Part shown: positions 30,040 to 38,137 of the stretch, piece by piece
Numbering within the stretch: position 1 is the first letter of the stretch
Layout of the letters: each line of letters starts with the position of its first letter
From: Nemertoderma westbladi
Lineage: Eukaryota > Xenacoelomorpha > Nemertodermatida > Nemertodermatidae
Length of the DNA stretch: 38,137 bases
Direction of reading: 5' to 3'
NCBI GenBank assembly: GCA_032718475.1
Contig: JAUCBJ010008041.1
Span: forward strand, 1 to 38,137
Notes under the pieces: generated by a model
The model's input: only the letters and a program-made list of their open reading frames with translations
What the model was told of the DNA's origin: nothing
The model's database searches: none
Made by a program: the position numbers and the translations under genes

Positions 30040-30588
30040 TGTGACGGGATCTACGGATCCCGGTTTATCCGTTGGGTTTTCTATCCACGCGTCCCCGCCG
30101 TGTGTGAAAGGTAAAAGAGTTCTGATGTTCGGTAATATGTATAAAGGTATAATAGTCTGATATAGCACAGTATAGTATGACACGGTTACCGGTAGATAAG
30201 TATGATGGCGGTAGCGGACGGTGACAGAAGTCCCCGTTCCACCCTACTGATCTGACTGAGTAAACTAAACTGAATAGGGAAGCACCAACAGGTAATATAT
30301 GTACTGCACAGTTGGCCATATTACTGTACCTAGTCGATGCTGTCCCCCCATTGGCTAATATCCCACTTCTCGCCCTTTCACCTTCCCTGGTGTGTTTCCC
30401 GTTGCCCCTGTTGTTCTCTCTCTGTTAGGGGTTTGGCCCCTGACCCTTATTGTGTGTGTCTCCTTTGGGGCCTATTGTCCCCGTTTACTGGGCTGACACG
30501 AGGTTGATTGGTAATCAACCTCGTGCTCCCAATATTGCTCAACGGCTTACTTTGTGGGTTCATGTTAGCGGAATTGGATAAGCTAACA
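30040..30588 (-). repeat. 5' LTR of BEL-2b
   Basis: 549 bp, identical to 23224-23772 except at 30493 and 30543. In element orientation it starts TGTTAGCTTATCC at 30588. Confidence 0.95.
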
Positions 30589-30593
30589 CAAAG
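30589..30593. other. Target-site duplication of BEL-2b, right
   Basis: Exact repeat of caaag at 23219-23223. Confidence 0.95.
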
Positions 30594-31045
30594 AGAGATT
30601 ACCTCAAGAACAGGTATACCAAGTAAAGGAATGGGAAGTGGAGAGCAGTGAGGTGGACGACCCAACTGAGGGAACACCATACTCCTCAGATAATGACGAT
30701 ATTAACTCCAATGTAGATCAATGGAGACATTGCCTTGGGACGATTAATCCAGCCGACATTGCTTCCAGAGGAGCAACTCCTCAAGAACTGATAGATACTC
30801 CAGGCTGGTTAGGTGGATCCGACTTCTTAAGTAAAGAAGAAGAAGAATGGCCTCCTCATATTACCACGGCGGAGATTAGACAGGCCAAGGGAGCGGAGAA
30901 AGTAACACAACAACTCAATCGCCCAGCTGGTCATTTATGTTTACTGGAAAGAGACCGAAAACTGTCCGGAAACTATGGAAGGCAAGATACTCTTCCTACG
31001 ACCACTTCCCTAATCCGACAAATATCTAGGGACTCCATAACGTAA
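30594..31045 (+). CDS. Pol tail of BEL-1c (end of RNase H / pre-integrase region)
   Basis: With one copy of the 5-bp duplication removed, the reading frame of the 20556 ORF enters here in phase and stays open for about 149 codons to the stop at 31043. The peptide contains WRHCLGTINPADIASRG and a following LID-x-PGWLGG-x-FL segment, the hallmark stretch of Pao-type pol between RNase H and integrase. Everything between the protease and this point (reverse transcriptase and most of RNase H) is missing, as is the integrase after QISRDSIT. It is an internally deleted pol with preserved frame. Confidence 0.8.
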
Positions 31046-32646
31046 TAACATATGGAGTGGGCGTGTGACTATATCATTTTATATTTGTTTTTATTTTATA
31101 TTTATGTATGTATTATTATGTAATTTTATTATAATCGTTTTCTTTAATTTTATTTAGTAGAATGTTCTTTTAGTGATTATTTAGTAGATTAGTGCAATAT
31201 ATTAGTGTTTATTACGTACGTAATTACTTATAATATATATTTAGTGCGACGGCGAGAAATAATTATTTTTTCTCTTTCCTTACTGTCCGTATCATATTAT
31301 AAATACGTGACTACAGTAAGATGAAATGTCCGTACTTATTAAAGTACAATAAAGCCACTACTATATTCAAGTATTATTGGTAGGCAGAGTATTAGGAATG
31401 CAAAGTTCAGATCCTCGTGTCTCGGCTAAACCAAGCTCTGGGTAGACCTTGGAAACGACTTGCCTCTTCACACTGACATTGCTTCGTGCGATATTGCTCT
31501 CATACCATATATAATAATACATATAGTAGCGTGATGTCCCTCTAACAGTAGCGTGAAACGCAAATAAATCTGTTAAACCTTTTGACCATCTGTAATTCTA
31601 GTCGATTAAGATATCGCGGCACCCACCGATATACTTGAAAGACAAATTCTAGAATCAGTGGTTAACGTCCCCAGACAAGTTCTGGAATAAATTGGTGCCC
31701 ATCTCAAATATTAATTATTTAATATTTACAAATCTATAAATCAAAATCTGTAAAATTCAGATCCTTTAACAATTCTAGTCGATTAAGATATCGTAGCACT
31801 TACCGATACTCTTAAAAGACAATTTTCATAGAATTAAGGATCCTATGTCCCCAGACCTGCTCTGGAATCAAATTGTGTCAATTGCACTATCAAATAATAA
31901 AATTTCAGGGAATAAATTTGAATTCATATTTTAATGAATTTAATAAATTGTCATTCTGTGCAATTTATAACATTCCCAAAATCCCATTAATTAATAGATC
32001 ACGGGAGCGGAGATTCATCCTATTAAGTGTGTTAGAGTGTGAGAATCTCCCATGTATGAGTCAATAGCCGATAAAATTTATAAAATCATATATAAACGAG
32101 ATATTGGACCATTAAAGAATTACTATTAAATAGCATCCCAGATCTGTATGCATTGGAATTACCCTAATTCTACCGCTAGCTTTCCATAATGTCACCATAG
32201 TAACACCCACGCTAGAATTAGAAACAAGTTAAAAAGAACAATAGAAAGCTTGCCCATTGCATAGTAAGAAATAAATAGCGCACTGCTAGTATCCAAGGAT
32301 ACATAATAATAACGTGGCATTCTGGAAGGCACTGACTAACGGACAAATGGCCCGAGTGTGTGTAATTTGTGACAGTTGTGTGTGTGGAATTTGTGAGTTT
32401 ATAGGCGAATGTTACTACTAAGGTGTGTTTACAGTAGCGAGTCGCAATTGTGAAAGTAACCCTAACTCTCCAGTAAGAACCTGAAGTGTATCTAAGCCTT
32501 TGGGACGGACAGTGGAGTGACTCGTGCTAGTGTCGTTGTCGTTGTGTAGCTACACGTTGGCGGAAAACACAGCGGCGACGATACATTTGCGCTGAGGCTC
32601 TTACACTGTCCGGGGGCTGATTGGGGTAGGCAGCGACGCTCGCTAG
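31046..32646. other. AT-rich 3' region of BEL-1c, no intact gene
   Basis: Mostly AT-rich with no credible ORF. It contains a diverged duplication: aattctagtcgattaagata begins near 31595 and near 31777, and in each case is followed by an ACCGATA block and a gtccccaga-CNNGNTCTGGAAT motif. The 64-codon frame at 31873 is not supported by any similarity I recognise. Confidence 0.5.
31590..31890 (+). repeat. Tandem duplication, period about 182 bp
   Basis: Two diverged copies share a start block (attctagtcgattaagatat), a middle AAAGACAA block and an end block with CCCCAGAC and TCTGGAAT, the last forming a small stem in each (CCAGA with TCTGG). Confidence 0.7.
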
Positions 32647-33420
32647 CCTAATTATAAGCTCATTATAATATTAATAAACTCATATATAGCAGATATAACG
32701 GAGTTGATAGAAGATGGTCTTGGTATCGGGGAGCGATATACTCTACCTTTACAAGTGTTTGTTGATAGCTTGATACGCGGCGACGCTAGTCCAACTACTA
32801 CGAAGGACGATGGTCGTTATATCGAACCGACGATTTCCTAGAAGCAACTTACGCGTGAATTGGACTATGGAAAATTCACCGCTCGCTACACGCATCGTAA
32901 TAGTACGTATATGGACTTCTTAACCATTGGCCATTCTATCGATTCACACGATACGGACTATGTCGAACATATATCCTACCCAGCGGAGTCGGAACGATAA
33001 ACTGAAATTCGAATGCGAAAATTCTATTCGAAATCGACTCGAAAGAAAAGACATTAGAGAGACAAATGGACGCGGTAACTCTAACGTATATTTGGAATTC
33101 TTGATAGAAGCATTGTAACAACAAATAAATATCATCCGCGTTTCCCCTACCAGACGTGCGTCTTTGGTATTATTACGATAAATGCCCTAGACCCAACTAA
33201 TAAACGGAAAGACATAAACATCCACGGAAACCGAAACTTGTTCGACATATCACCTACGCTCGCTCGACTCAGACGATCCTTGAGTAAACCTACGATCATA
33301 GTTCCGGAATACTCGGTCAGACCACCTCGTTCCTTGATTAGACCTCAGACTTTCGATTCTGATGGTATCCCAGATCCTCACGAGCTGTATTCACTGTTCA
33401 AAGATCTAGTGCTACCCTAA
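32647..33420 (+). pseudogene. Decayed ORF of unknown identity downstream of pol, part 1
   Basis: In one frame, codons are open from 32647 to 33000 with a single TAG at 32839 (segments GLGIGERYTLPLQVFVDSL and FLTIGHSIDSHDTDYVEH), then several stops, then open again from 33085 to 33420 (FPYQTCVFGIITINALDP, SPTLARLRRSLSKPTIIVP, FDSDGIPDPHELYSLFKDL). The codons look protein-like but I do not recognise the product. It lies where some BEL elements carry an extra ORF, or it may be captured sequence. Another frame (32927-33118) is also open, Arg-rich. Confidence 0.35.
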
Positions 33421-33500
33421 CAATTAATCGGTAACACTCCGGCAGCGAGCTCTAGCTAGCCGCCCATCTTACCTAGCCGTATTGGGACGCGGACACCTAA

Positions 33501-34029
33501 TATCACCATTCAACCGTATGGTCGTCCCAGTTTAACGCGATACAACCCTTCATCAAGGTGAAGGAGAGCGTTGTACGAAACGAGTTAAACGCTATTCTAC
33601 AAAGATCAGAAAGGAAACCTGCGTTTGTTCAGATAAACGTAAGTTATAACAGCAAGTCCAAGCGGTAAACGAATTGGCTTATCTCAGTTCGATTGGGAAA
33701 TCTTGAATCTCTAAGAAGATATCGAGCTTAGACAACCCTATTCTCTGCGAGAGTTTTGGACGAGCGTGTCCAACGACAAGCGGAGGAAAATCAGCTCGAG
33801 GAGAAGCAGATCGAAATGGACGAGACACTGACCGTAACCCTAAACCTTCTGATGCAATGATATTGCACCCTTCACCCAGGAGTTATAGCCCTCCTAGTAA
33901 AGTGGCTCGCCCCAAAGAGAAAAGGACTCTTGCTAGCCTCAAAAGCTGCATAAACGCCGTCCGCGTAAGAAAGACTAACTGTTTAGAGTATTTTTATATT
34001 TTAGAAACTGTGATTTGTTATATTTTATA
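33501..34029 (+). pseudogene. Decayed ORF of unknown identity downstream of pol, part 2
   Basis: A second frame is open from 33501 with only two stops (33666 and about 33729) until 33858. It encodes FNAIQPFIKVKESVVRNEL and a likely coiled coil, LDERVQRQAEENQLEEKQIE. From about 33710 to 34029 an overlapping frame is also open and basic (SPPSKVARPKEKRT). Together with the previous entry this suggests one decayed gene of several hundred codons on the host element's strand. Family unknown. Confidence 0.35.
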
Positions 34030-34048
34030 GACTTAAATCCCATTTTCT

Positions 34049-34056
34049 GGGAGCGG
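34049..34056 (+). promoter_or_regulatory. Possible polypurine tract of BEL-1c
   Basis: GGGAGCGG directly precedes the 3' LTR. It is short and interrupted by a C, so the call rests on position. A small stem (TCCCA with TGGGA) overlaps it. Confidence 0.35.
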
Positions 34057-35259
34057 TGTAAAGGCTTTTGCGTAATTAGCCGGTTATTTTCCCCGTAAAG
34101 TACTCTGTAGTTGGTTTACCAGGCATAAAAAGGCCGTGTCCTTACTGTACTGGTGTTTTAGAGGACATAAAAGTAATTTCTTCTGTATGTGTACTTTAGC
34201 GGACATAATCCGCAATTCTATGACGTAAAAGCCGAAATACTCTTGAACAGTGTAGTTACTATGACGACAGCTAATAGCTGAGCTGTACACGTGGAGCCTC
34301 TGCACGGAGCCTTGGTTCTTTGTTCTGCTCAGCTCAAATGACGACATCTATCAGCTGTGTCCACGTCAGTTCGACCAATCAGAGATTTTCCCTTTGTGTA
34401 AAAAGCTGTACAGCAGAATCCCATGATTCAGTACTGACGTTTCCCCCACGCCTAAGAACACCGGCCGGGGAATGTTTTCTGACATTAGAGCGTCTTTAAT
34501 TATAAGATCATCAAACTGTTATCTCAGTACTGACTACAGCACCTCGGTTAACTTGGTCAACTTAGTTAAGTACACTTGCATTATTTACTGCTATTTACTG
34601 TGTTGTTAATTGTATCTTCGTTTACATATTATTATTGGGAAGAATATTGATAACGATCCGAAACCCCAATCTTCTTGATACACTAAGGTTAGAGAGACCG
34701 GTTACATATAACAATTTGCGACATACATTATCGTGGTTTGTAGTGAGTTCAATGCTACTTAATAGGCCCTACAAATGTTGGTTGCTGTTCTCTATATATG
34801 ATTAAAATCAGTGAATATCGGCAATTCAGTGTGCAGTTGTGTGCAATAGTCTGTGTGTGCTTGACCGAGTAACAAAGCATTTCCTAAAGAATGCACTTTG
34901 GTGATCTATAAGACATACCATTGTGTATAGTGTAAGTCATAGCTCTGTTTAAATAGATAGAGCGCCACGTCCTAAAGGAACTGCTAATATTTCCCAAAAG
35001 GTGAATAATATTTGTCAGAGATTATATATTAACGATCAATCGAATGGTACGGTAGGCCTGCACCGCAATCAAATTAAAGCATCCAAATCCAGTCTCCCGG
35101 GTATATCCAGCGGGTGAATGGTCGCGCACAGACTGGCTTTGGCTAATGTTAGAATTATTATAGGTGTTCAATACTTGTCATAGGCTGGAGTAGATTTATA
35201 ACCTAGAAGACATATAGATTTGGCGGGTTAAACTGCCAAAGGTCTTAAAAGCGCGAACA
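34057..35259 (+). repeat. 3' LTR of BEL-1c
   Basis: 1203 bp, TGTAAAGG to GCGCGAACA, almost identical to the 5' LTR. The following ggttc repeats the left target site. Confidence 0.95.
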
Positions 35260-35264
35260 GGTTC
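35260..35264. other. Target-site duplication of BEL-1c, right
   Basis: ggttc, exact copy of 17167-17171. Confidence 0.9.
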
Positions 35265-35589
35265 TGGTAGCCGTTTATCAGATGATGTATACCGGGATGT
35301 TATGTCAGATTTATCTTTCGGTTTATTTAGTATAGTGGATTACTTTCGGTTTATCGAGTTCCGTTTATTGGCCTATAGGTAGGCCTATAGTATATAATGC
35401 GTAATGCCTTACCTCTAGAGTGGGCCTACACGTGCAATGTACACATACTACAGTACTACATAGACTAGGCCTATCAAGTTATCGACTATTGTATCAAGAA
35501 GTACATTGCGCACAAAAGTACTGCTGTTCCGATATACTGATGCTGATCCTTATACTGTTATGGGACGGATCAATAAAGGACCGTGCCAT
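35265..35589. other. Spacer, no gene seen
   Basis: Unique-looking sequence to the right of BEL-1c, with a palindrome-like ggcctataggtaggcctata near 35370. No ORF is supported. Confidence 0.4.
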
Positions 35590-36210
35590 AATTGCATACC
35601 TGCCAGACCTGCAGGACTCACAGATAGAAACTGCCCTCATCCGCTCCTGCTTGCCCCAAGGTCGCCTTTGCCCTGCGCTGTTGCCCTCCAACTCTGGTAG
35701 TGCAGTATTCCTTGGAATTCGACCTCATCATGCGTGACTCCTTGTCTGACCTGGTCGGTGGTTCGCTCTCCGACTGGTCATACAACAAGGCATGCCTTCT
35801 GGCCTTCCAACCGCTATGGAGGTCTAGGCCTGCGCAAGGCAACTGACCATGCACCAGCTGCATATGTAGACTCCGTTTGCCAGTCTGGACCCCTTGTTTC
35901 CCTCATCCTTGGCCACCAACCAGGCAACCCACACCTGGATCCTGCCCTAACCTCTCTGTCCACATCTGCAGAGGATCTGCAGAGGAGCCCAAGAGGACAC
36001 CAACCTCCGCTCTTCCTGTCTCCACCACCCAGCAAACCTGGACATGCCCTCACTGAGGCCGGGAGCGTAAGATCGTGCCCCACGCCGAGGAGTGTCACAG
36101 CTCCGGGGTCGGGTTCACACCATTCGTTTCTGCTGTCTCTTCGTTTGTCCTTTCTTATGTATTATAATCTTATTAATTAATAAAAAATATTGTTACATTG
36201 AAAAAAAAAA
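35590..36210 (+). pseudogene. 3' end of a LINE with poly-A tail
   Basis: Translated fragments in changing frames match the C-terminal part of a LINE ORF2: DSQIETALIRSCL, then MRDSLSDLVGGSLSDWSY, then YGGLGLRKATDHAPAAYVDS, and finally HAEECHSSGVGFTPFVSAV before a stop. At least two frameshifts occur between 35650 and 35830. The 3' UTR has aataaaaaatatt and ends in a run of about ten A near 36201-36210. It is 5'-truncated, has no RT core, and does not match the 14091-16228 LINE by eye, so it is probably another family. Confidence 0.75.
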
Positions 36211-36562
36211 TAGTAATACGAACTAGCTAAAAAAAAATACTGATCTACACTGTGTTCTGCTGTACCTAGGCCTTGATTGAACCTACAGTATAGACCTATG
36301 CAATGTACTGTACAGTACACTCGACAATCGAGTTATGTTCTTCACATTTCCACTGGTCAATTGGACAGCTTGTAGACATTTTTTCAAAGTTGATCAAAAT
36401 CAGGTCAAGAAAATGCAATTTATTCGAGTCAGGTCTAGAATGTGGACTGTACAGCTAAACGAGGTAAAATGATGCGTAATAGCAACATAATTGTACAGTA
36501 AATATAACTGTTAGTATATGAAGCAATTTTCAAAAAAATGTAAAAAAAAATGTGTTTGAAAT
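36211..36562. other. AT-rich spacer, no gene seen
   Basis: No ORF or element recognised beyond A runs and a gtactgtacagtac palindrome near 36305. Confidence 0.4.
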
Positions 36563-36932
36563 CCCAACGCACCTTAAATGGAACATTTCACTTTGCTGCT
36601 GTATTAAACATTATTAAATAAAAATTTGAAAGCAAAAACTGATAAAAATGATTAACATAGCATTCAGGCCAACAGGAAAGCTAATTTTCGAAAATTTTTG
36701 ACCACCCCACATCTCATAATTTTAAGATTCAAAAAGACACCTAAATTTTTCAAAAATGGCACTTTTCAACAGGCAATTTTCAGTTTTGAAATTGATAAAA
36801 TTTGGTCAAGTAAGATGTCATTATGTGAGGAAACATGTAATTTACTCATATCAAAAAAGAAATCTCGTTTTTTTCAAAGCAACAGCCACCCATATCTCTC
36901 CATATACCATGTTCCATTTAAGGTGCAATGGG
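36563..36932. mobile_element. Small terminal-inverted-repeat element, 370 bp
   Basis: The left end (cccaacgcaccttaaatgg, 36563 onward) and the right end (36911-36932) are inverted copies, matching at 20 of 22 bases. A third copy of the terminal sequence lies at 16661-16682. The inside is AT-rich with no coding potential I can support. MITE-like; a target duplication was not found. Confidence 0.55.
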
Positions 36933-38137
36933 CGTTAAACGGTTTTAAATTAATTTTCAAACCAACTAAAATTTATTTTGTGTTTGCGGTCATTTTGCGC
37001 CATTGACTCCTATCCGGTACAAGTATATAACGATACTGAATTTTATTGAGTTCTACTGAGCCACTTGTTCGCTAACGCCGCAAAGATACGCATTTATTTT
37101 TCTTTGTTTTTGAATATGATCATGTTTATGTACTATTCCGTCTTTATTTCCTTTTACCCATTTATTATTATTATTACCGCACGTTTATTTGCTAATTATC
37201 TCTTTCGTATTTATCCCAGTATCACTTTCATTGATCTTTCATTTGTTCTATAATTGTTTACACTACTTTCGTATTACTTTGTTTCCGTTATTTCACATAT
37301 TTTACCTTTACATAATCACTTTACATACTTACCCTGACTCGTGCTTGTTCCGTCTCCCAGAAAGTAATTTTAGTAAGTAATTCAAATAGTCCTTAATTAA
37401 CAAACATTATAGTGATATTTTTTGATTTGAAAGCTGTCATTGATAAAACTTCAGTCTAGATTTGTTTCTTTTTGGAATATTTTACACCTTTGTACTATAC
37501 CTTTCATTCTTGCTGGTCTAAATGTTCGAACCTTTATTTGATTCTCGGCCAATTTAATAAATAATAGCGTAGATATCATCCTTTGACCCTGAGACGCTTG
37601 ACGACGTCCGGCAGTCTTGTGGTTTTCATAAGTAGGCTGCCCGTGATCCTCTTACAAGGCTCTCGGCGGGCTAGCTGACCATTATACAGTATATTAGTAT
37701 CTCATCAATCATTTCTCAGTAGGCTGCCTGTGATCCCCTAACAAGGCTCTCGGCGGGTTGGCTGACCATATCACACATCAAATTAATATTTCATTTGGGC
37801 GAGAGTCAGATATTGGTTCGTGTACATTTCTGACAGCGAAGATCACCCCCTCTCTATCCATCCACATTGTAAATTAATTAATACATCACTGCTCTAACCA
37901 ATCAAAATAGAGATTCACTTCACACCTTTTCCAATGATAAACACAATCTAGCTTTCCTGATTGACCTCTCAATTATCCCCATCCCAAGTAATTCAGCTTT
38001 CAATCTCTTTAAATATCAAATTGCTCTTCATTCTATGCCTTTTTATTTCTGGGTGACGCACAAGATTTTTTACCGCTCTACAACCGTTCATCTCATTTAT
38101 GTCGATTATATATCCGTCCAATTTACCGCTCCACAAC
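36933..38137. other. AT-rich DNA, no gene seen
   Basis: Short frames of about 60-100 codons are hydrophobic by virtue of T-rich composition and have no recognisable product. The only structure noticed is the 51-bp duplication at 37631-37768. Confidence 0.45.
37631..37768 (+). repeat. 51-bp duplication, 87 bp apart
   Basis: agtaggctgcccgtgatcct at 37631 and agtaggctgcctgtgatccc at 37718, each continuing through acaaggctctcggcggg to gctgacca (51 bp, about 46 matching). Each copy can form a weak stem between GCCNG and CGGGN. Confidence 0.75.

Larger units (their letters stand above)
23224..30588 (-). mobile_element. BEL-2 copy b, nested non-autonomous LTR element
   Basis: 7365 bp with two 549-bp LTRs differing at two positions and an exact 5-bp target duplication. 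Its coding strand is minus, as shown by the gag frames and by a polypurine tract next to the left LTR. From right to left: 5' LTR, leader with 34-bp repeats, gag N-terminal and coiled-coil frames, repeat-rich gag middle, zinc-knuckle remnant, then a roughly 1.8-kb minisatellite instead of protease and pol. The DUF1759 part present in copy a is deleted near 26830. The near-identical LTRs show recent movement that must have used proteins from elsewhere. Confidence 0.9.
17172..35259 (+). mobile_element. BEL-1 copy c, complete BEL/Pao element with nested insertion
   Basis: Two LTRs in direct orientation (17172-18376 and 34057-35259), a 2.2-kb leader, a gag-protease ORF starting at 20556, an insertion of another LTR element at 23224-30588, a short tail of pol (30594-31045), and 3 kb of non-pol sequence with degraded ORFs. 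The target duplication ggttc is intact. The LTRs differ by 3 substitutions and one 2-bp indel, so the insertion is recent, although the element lacks the reverse-transcriptase core, RNase H and integrase. It is therefore a non-autonomous derivative. Confidence 0.9.

Noticed and set aside
36698-37380. Hydrophobic frames of 60-102 codons near the window end
   Set aside because: T-rich composition explains them; no start context or homologue recognised.

Overview
The window looks like invertebrate animal (probably marine) genomic DNA made almost entirely of transposable elements. BEL/Pao LTR retrotransposons (a metazoan group), a PIF/Harbinger DNA transposon with its Myb-like partner gene, and 5'-truncated LINEs are all present, and introns, AT-rich spacers and minisatellites are typical of a eukaryote. 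I see no convincing host gene, operon, tRNA, rRNA or CRISPR array. I cannot name the species.

Layout, using working labels. BEL-1 and BEL-2 are two BEL/Pao-like families. 1-3014: LTR plus leader of BEL-1 copy a (minus strand, cut by the window start). 3015-4100: a 164-bp tandem repeat and low-complexity DNA. 4098-4400: a spliced-looking fragment shared, inverted, with the Harbinger region. About 4440-9753: BEL-2 copy a (minus), with a broken gag-protease-pol and its 5' LTR. 9754-11716: BEL-1 copy b (minus, leader plus LTR). 11717-13980: a BEL-2 LTR scrap and a decayed PIF/Harbinger element. 14091-16228: a LINE reverse-transcriptase ORF (minus). 16426-16865: a short inverted-repeat element. 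17172-35259: BEL-1 copy c (plus), complete from LTR to LTR with a 5-bp target duplication (ggttc). Inside its gag-pol ORF sits BEL-2 copy b (23224-30588, minus), also complete from LTR to LTR with its own 5-bp duplication (caaag). 35590-36210: the 3' end of a second LINE with a poly-A tail. 36211-38137: AT-rich DNA with one terminal-inverted-repeat element and one short duplication.

Both complete LTR elements have nearly identical LTR pairs (BEL-1c: 3 substitutions and one 2-bp indel in about 1203 bp; BEL-2b: 2 substitutions in 549 bp). Neither carries a reverse-transcriptase core. BEL-1c joins the end of its protease region to the tail of pol, in frame once the nested insertion is ignored. 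BEL-2b has only gag pieces plus a roughly 1.8-kb hairpin minisatellite where pol should be. They therefore look like recently mobilised non-autonomous derivatives that depend on enzymes supplied elsewhere.

The most interesting signal outside the genes is secondary structure. In BEL-2, several hairpins in the LTR and one next to the polypurine tract keep their pairing, and the LTR stems change sequence between copies. The minisatellite holds about 30 short hairpins of two classes differing by a compensated C:G to T:A exchange. In BEL-1, all three copies have a hairpin 16-19 nt inside the LTR with different arm sequences.
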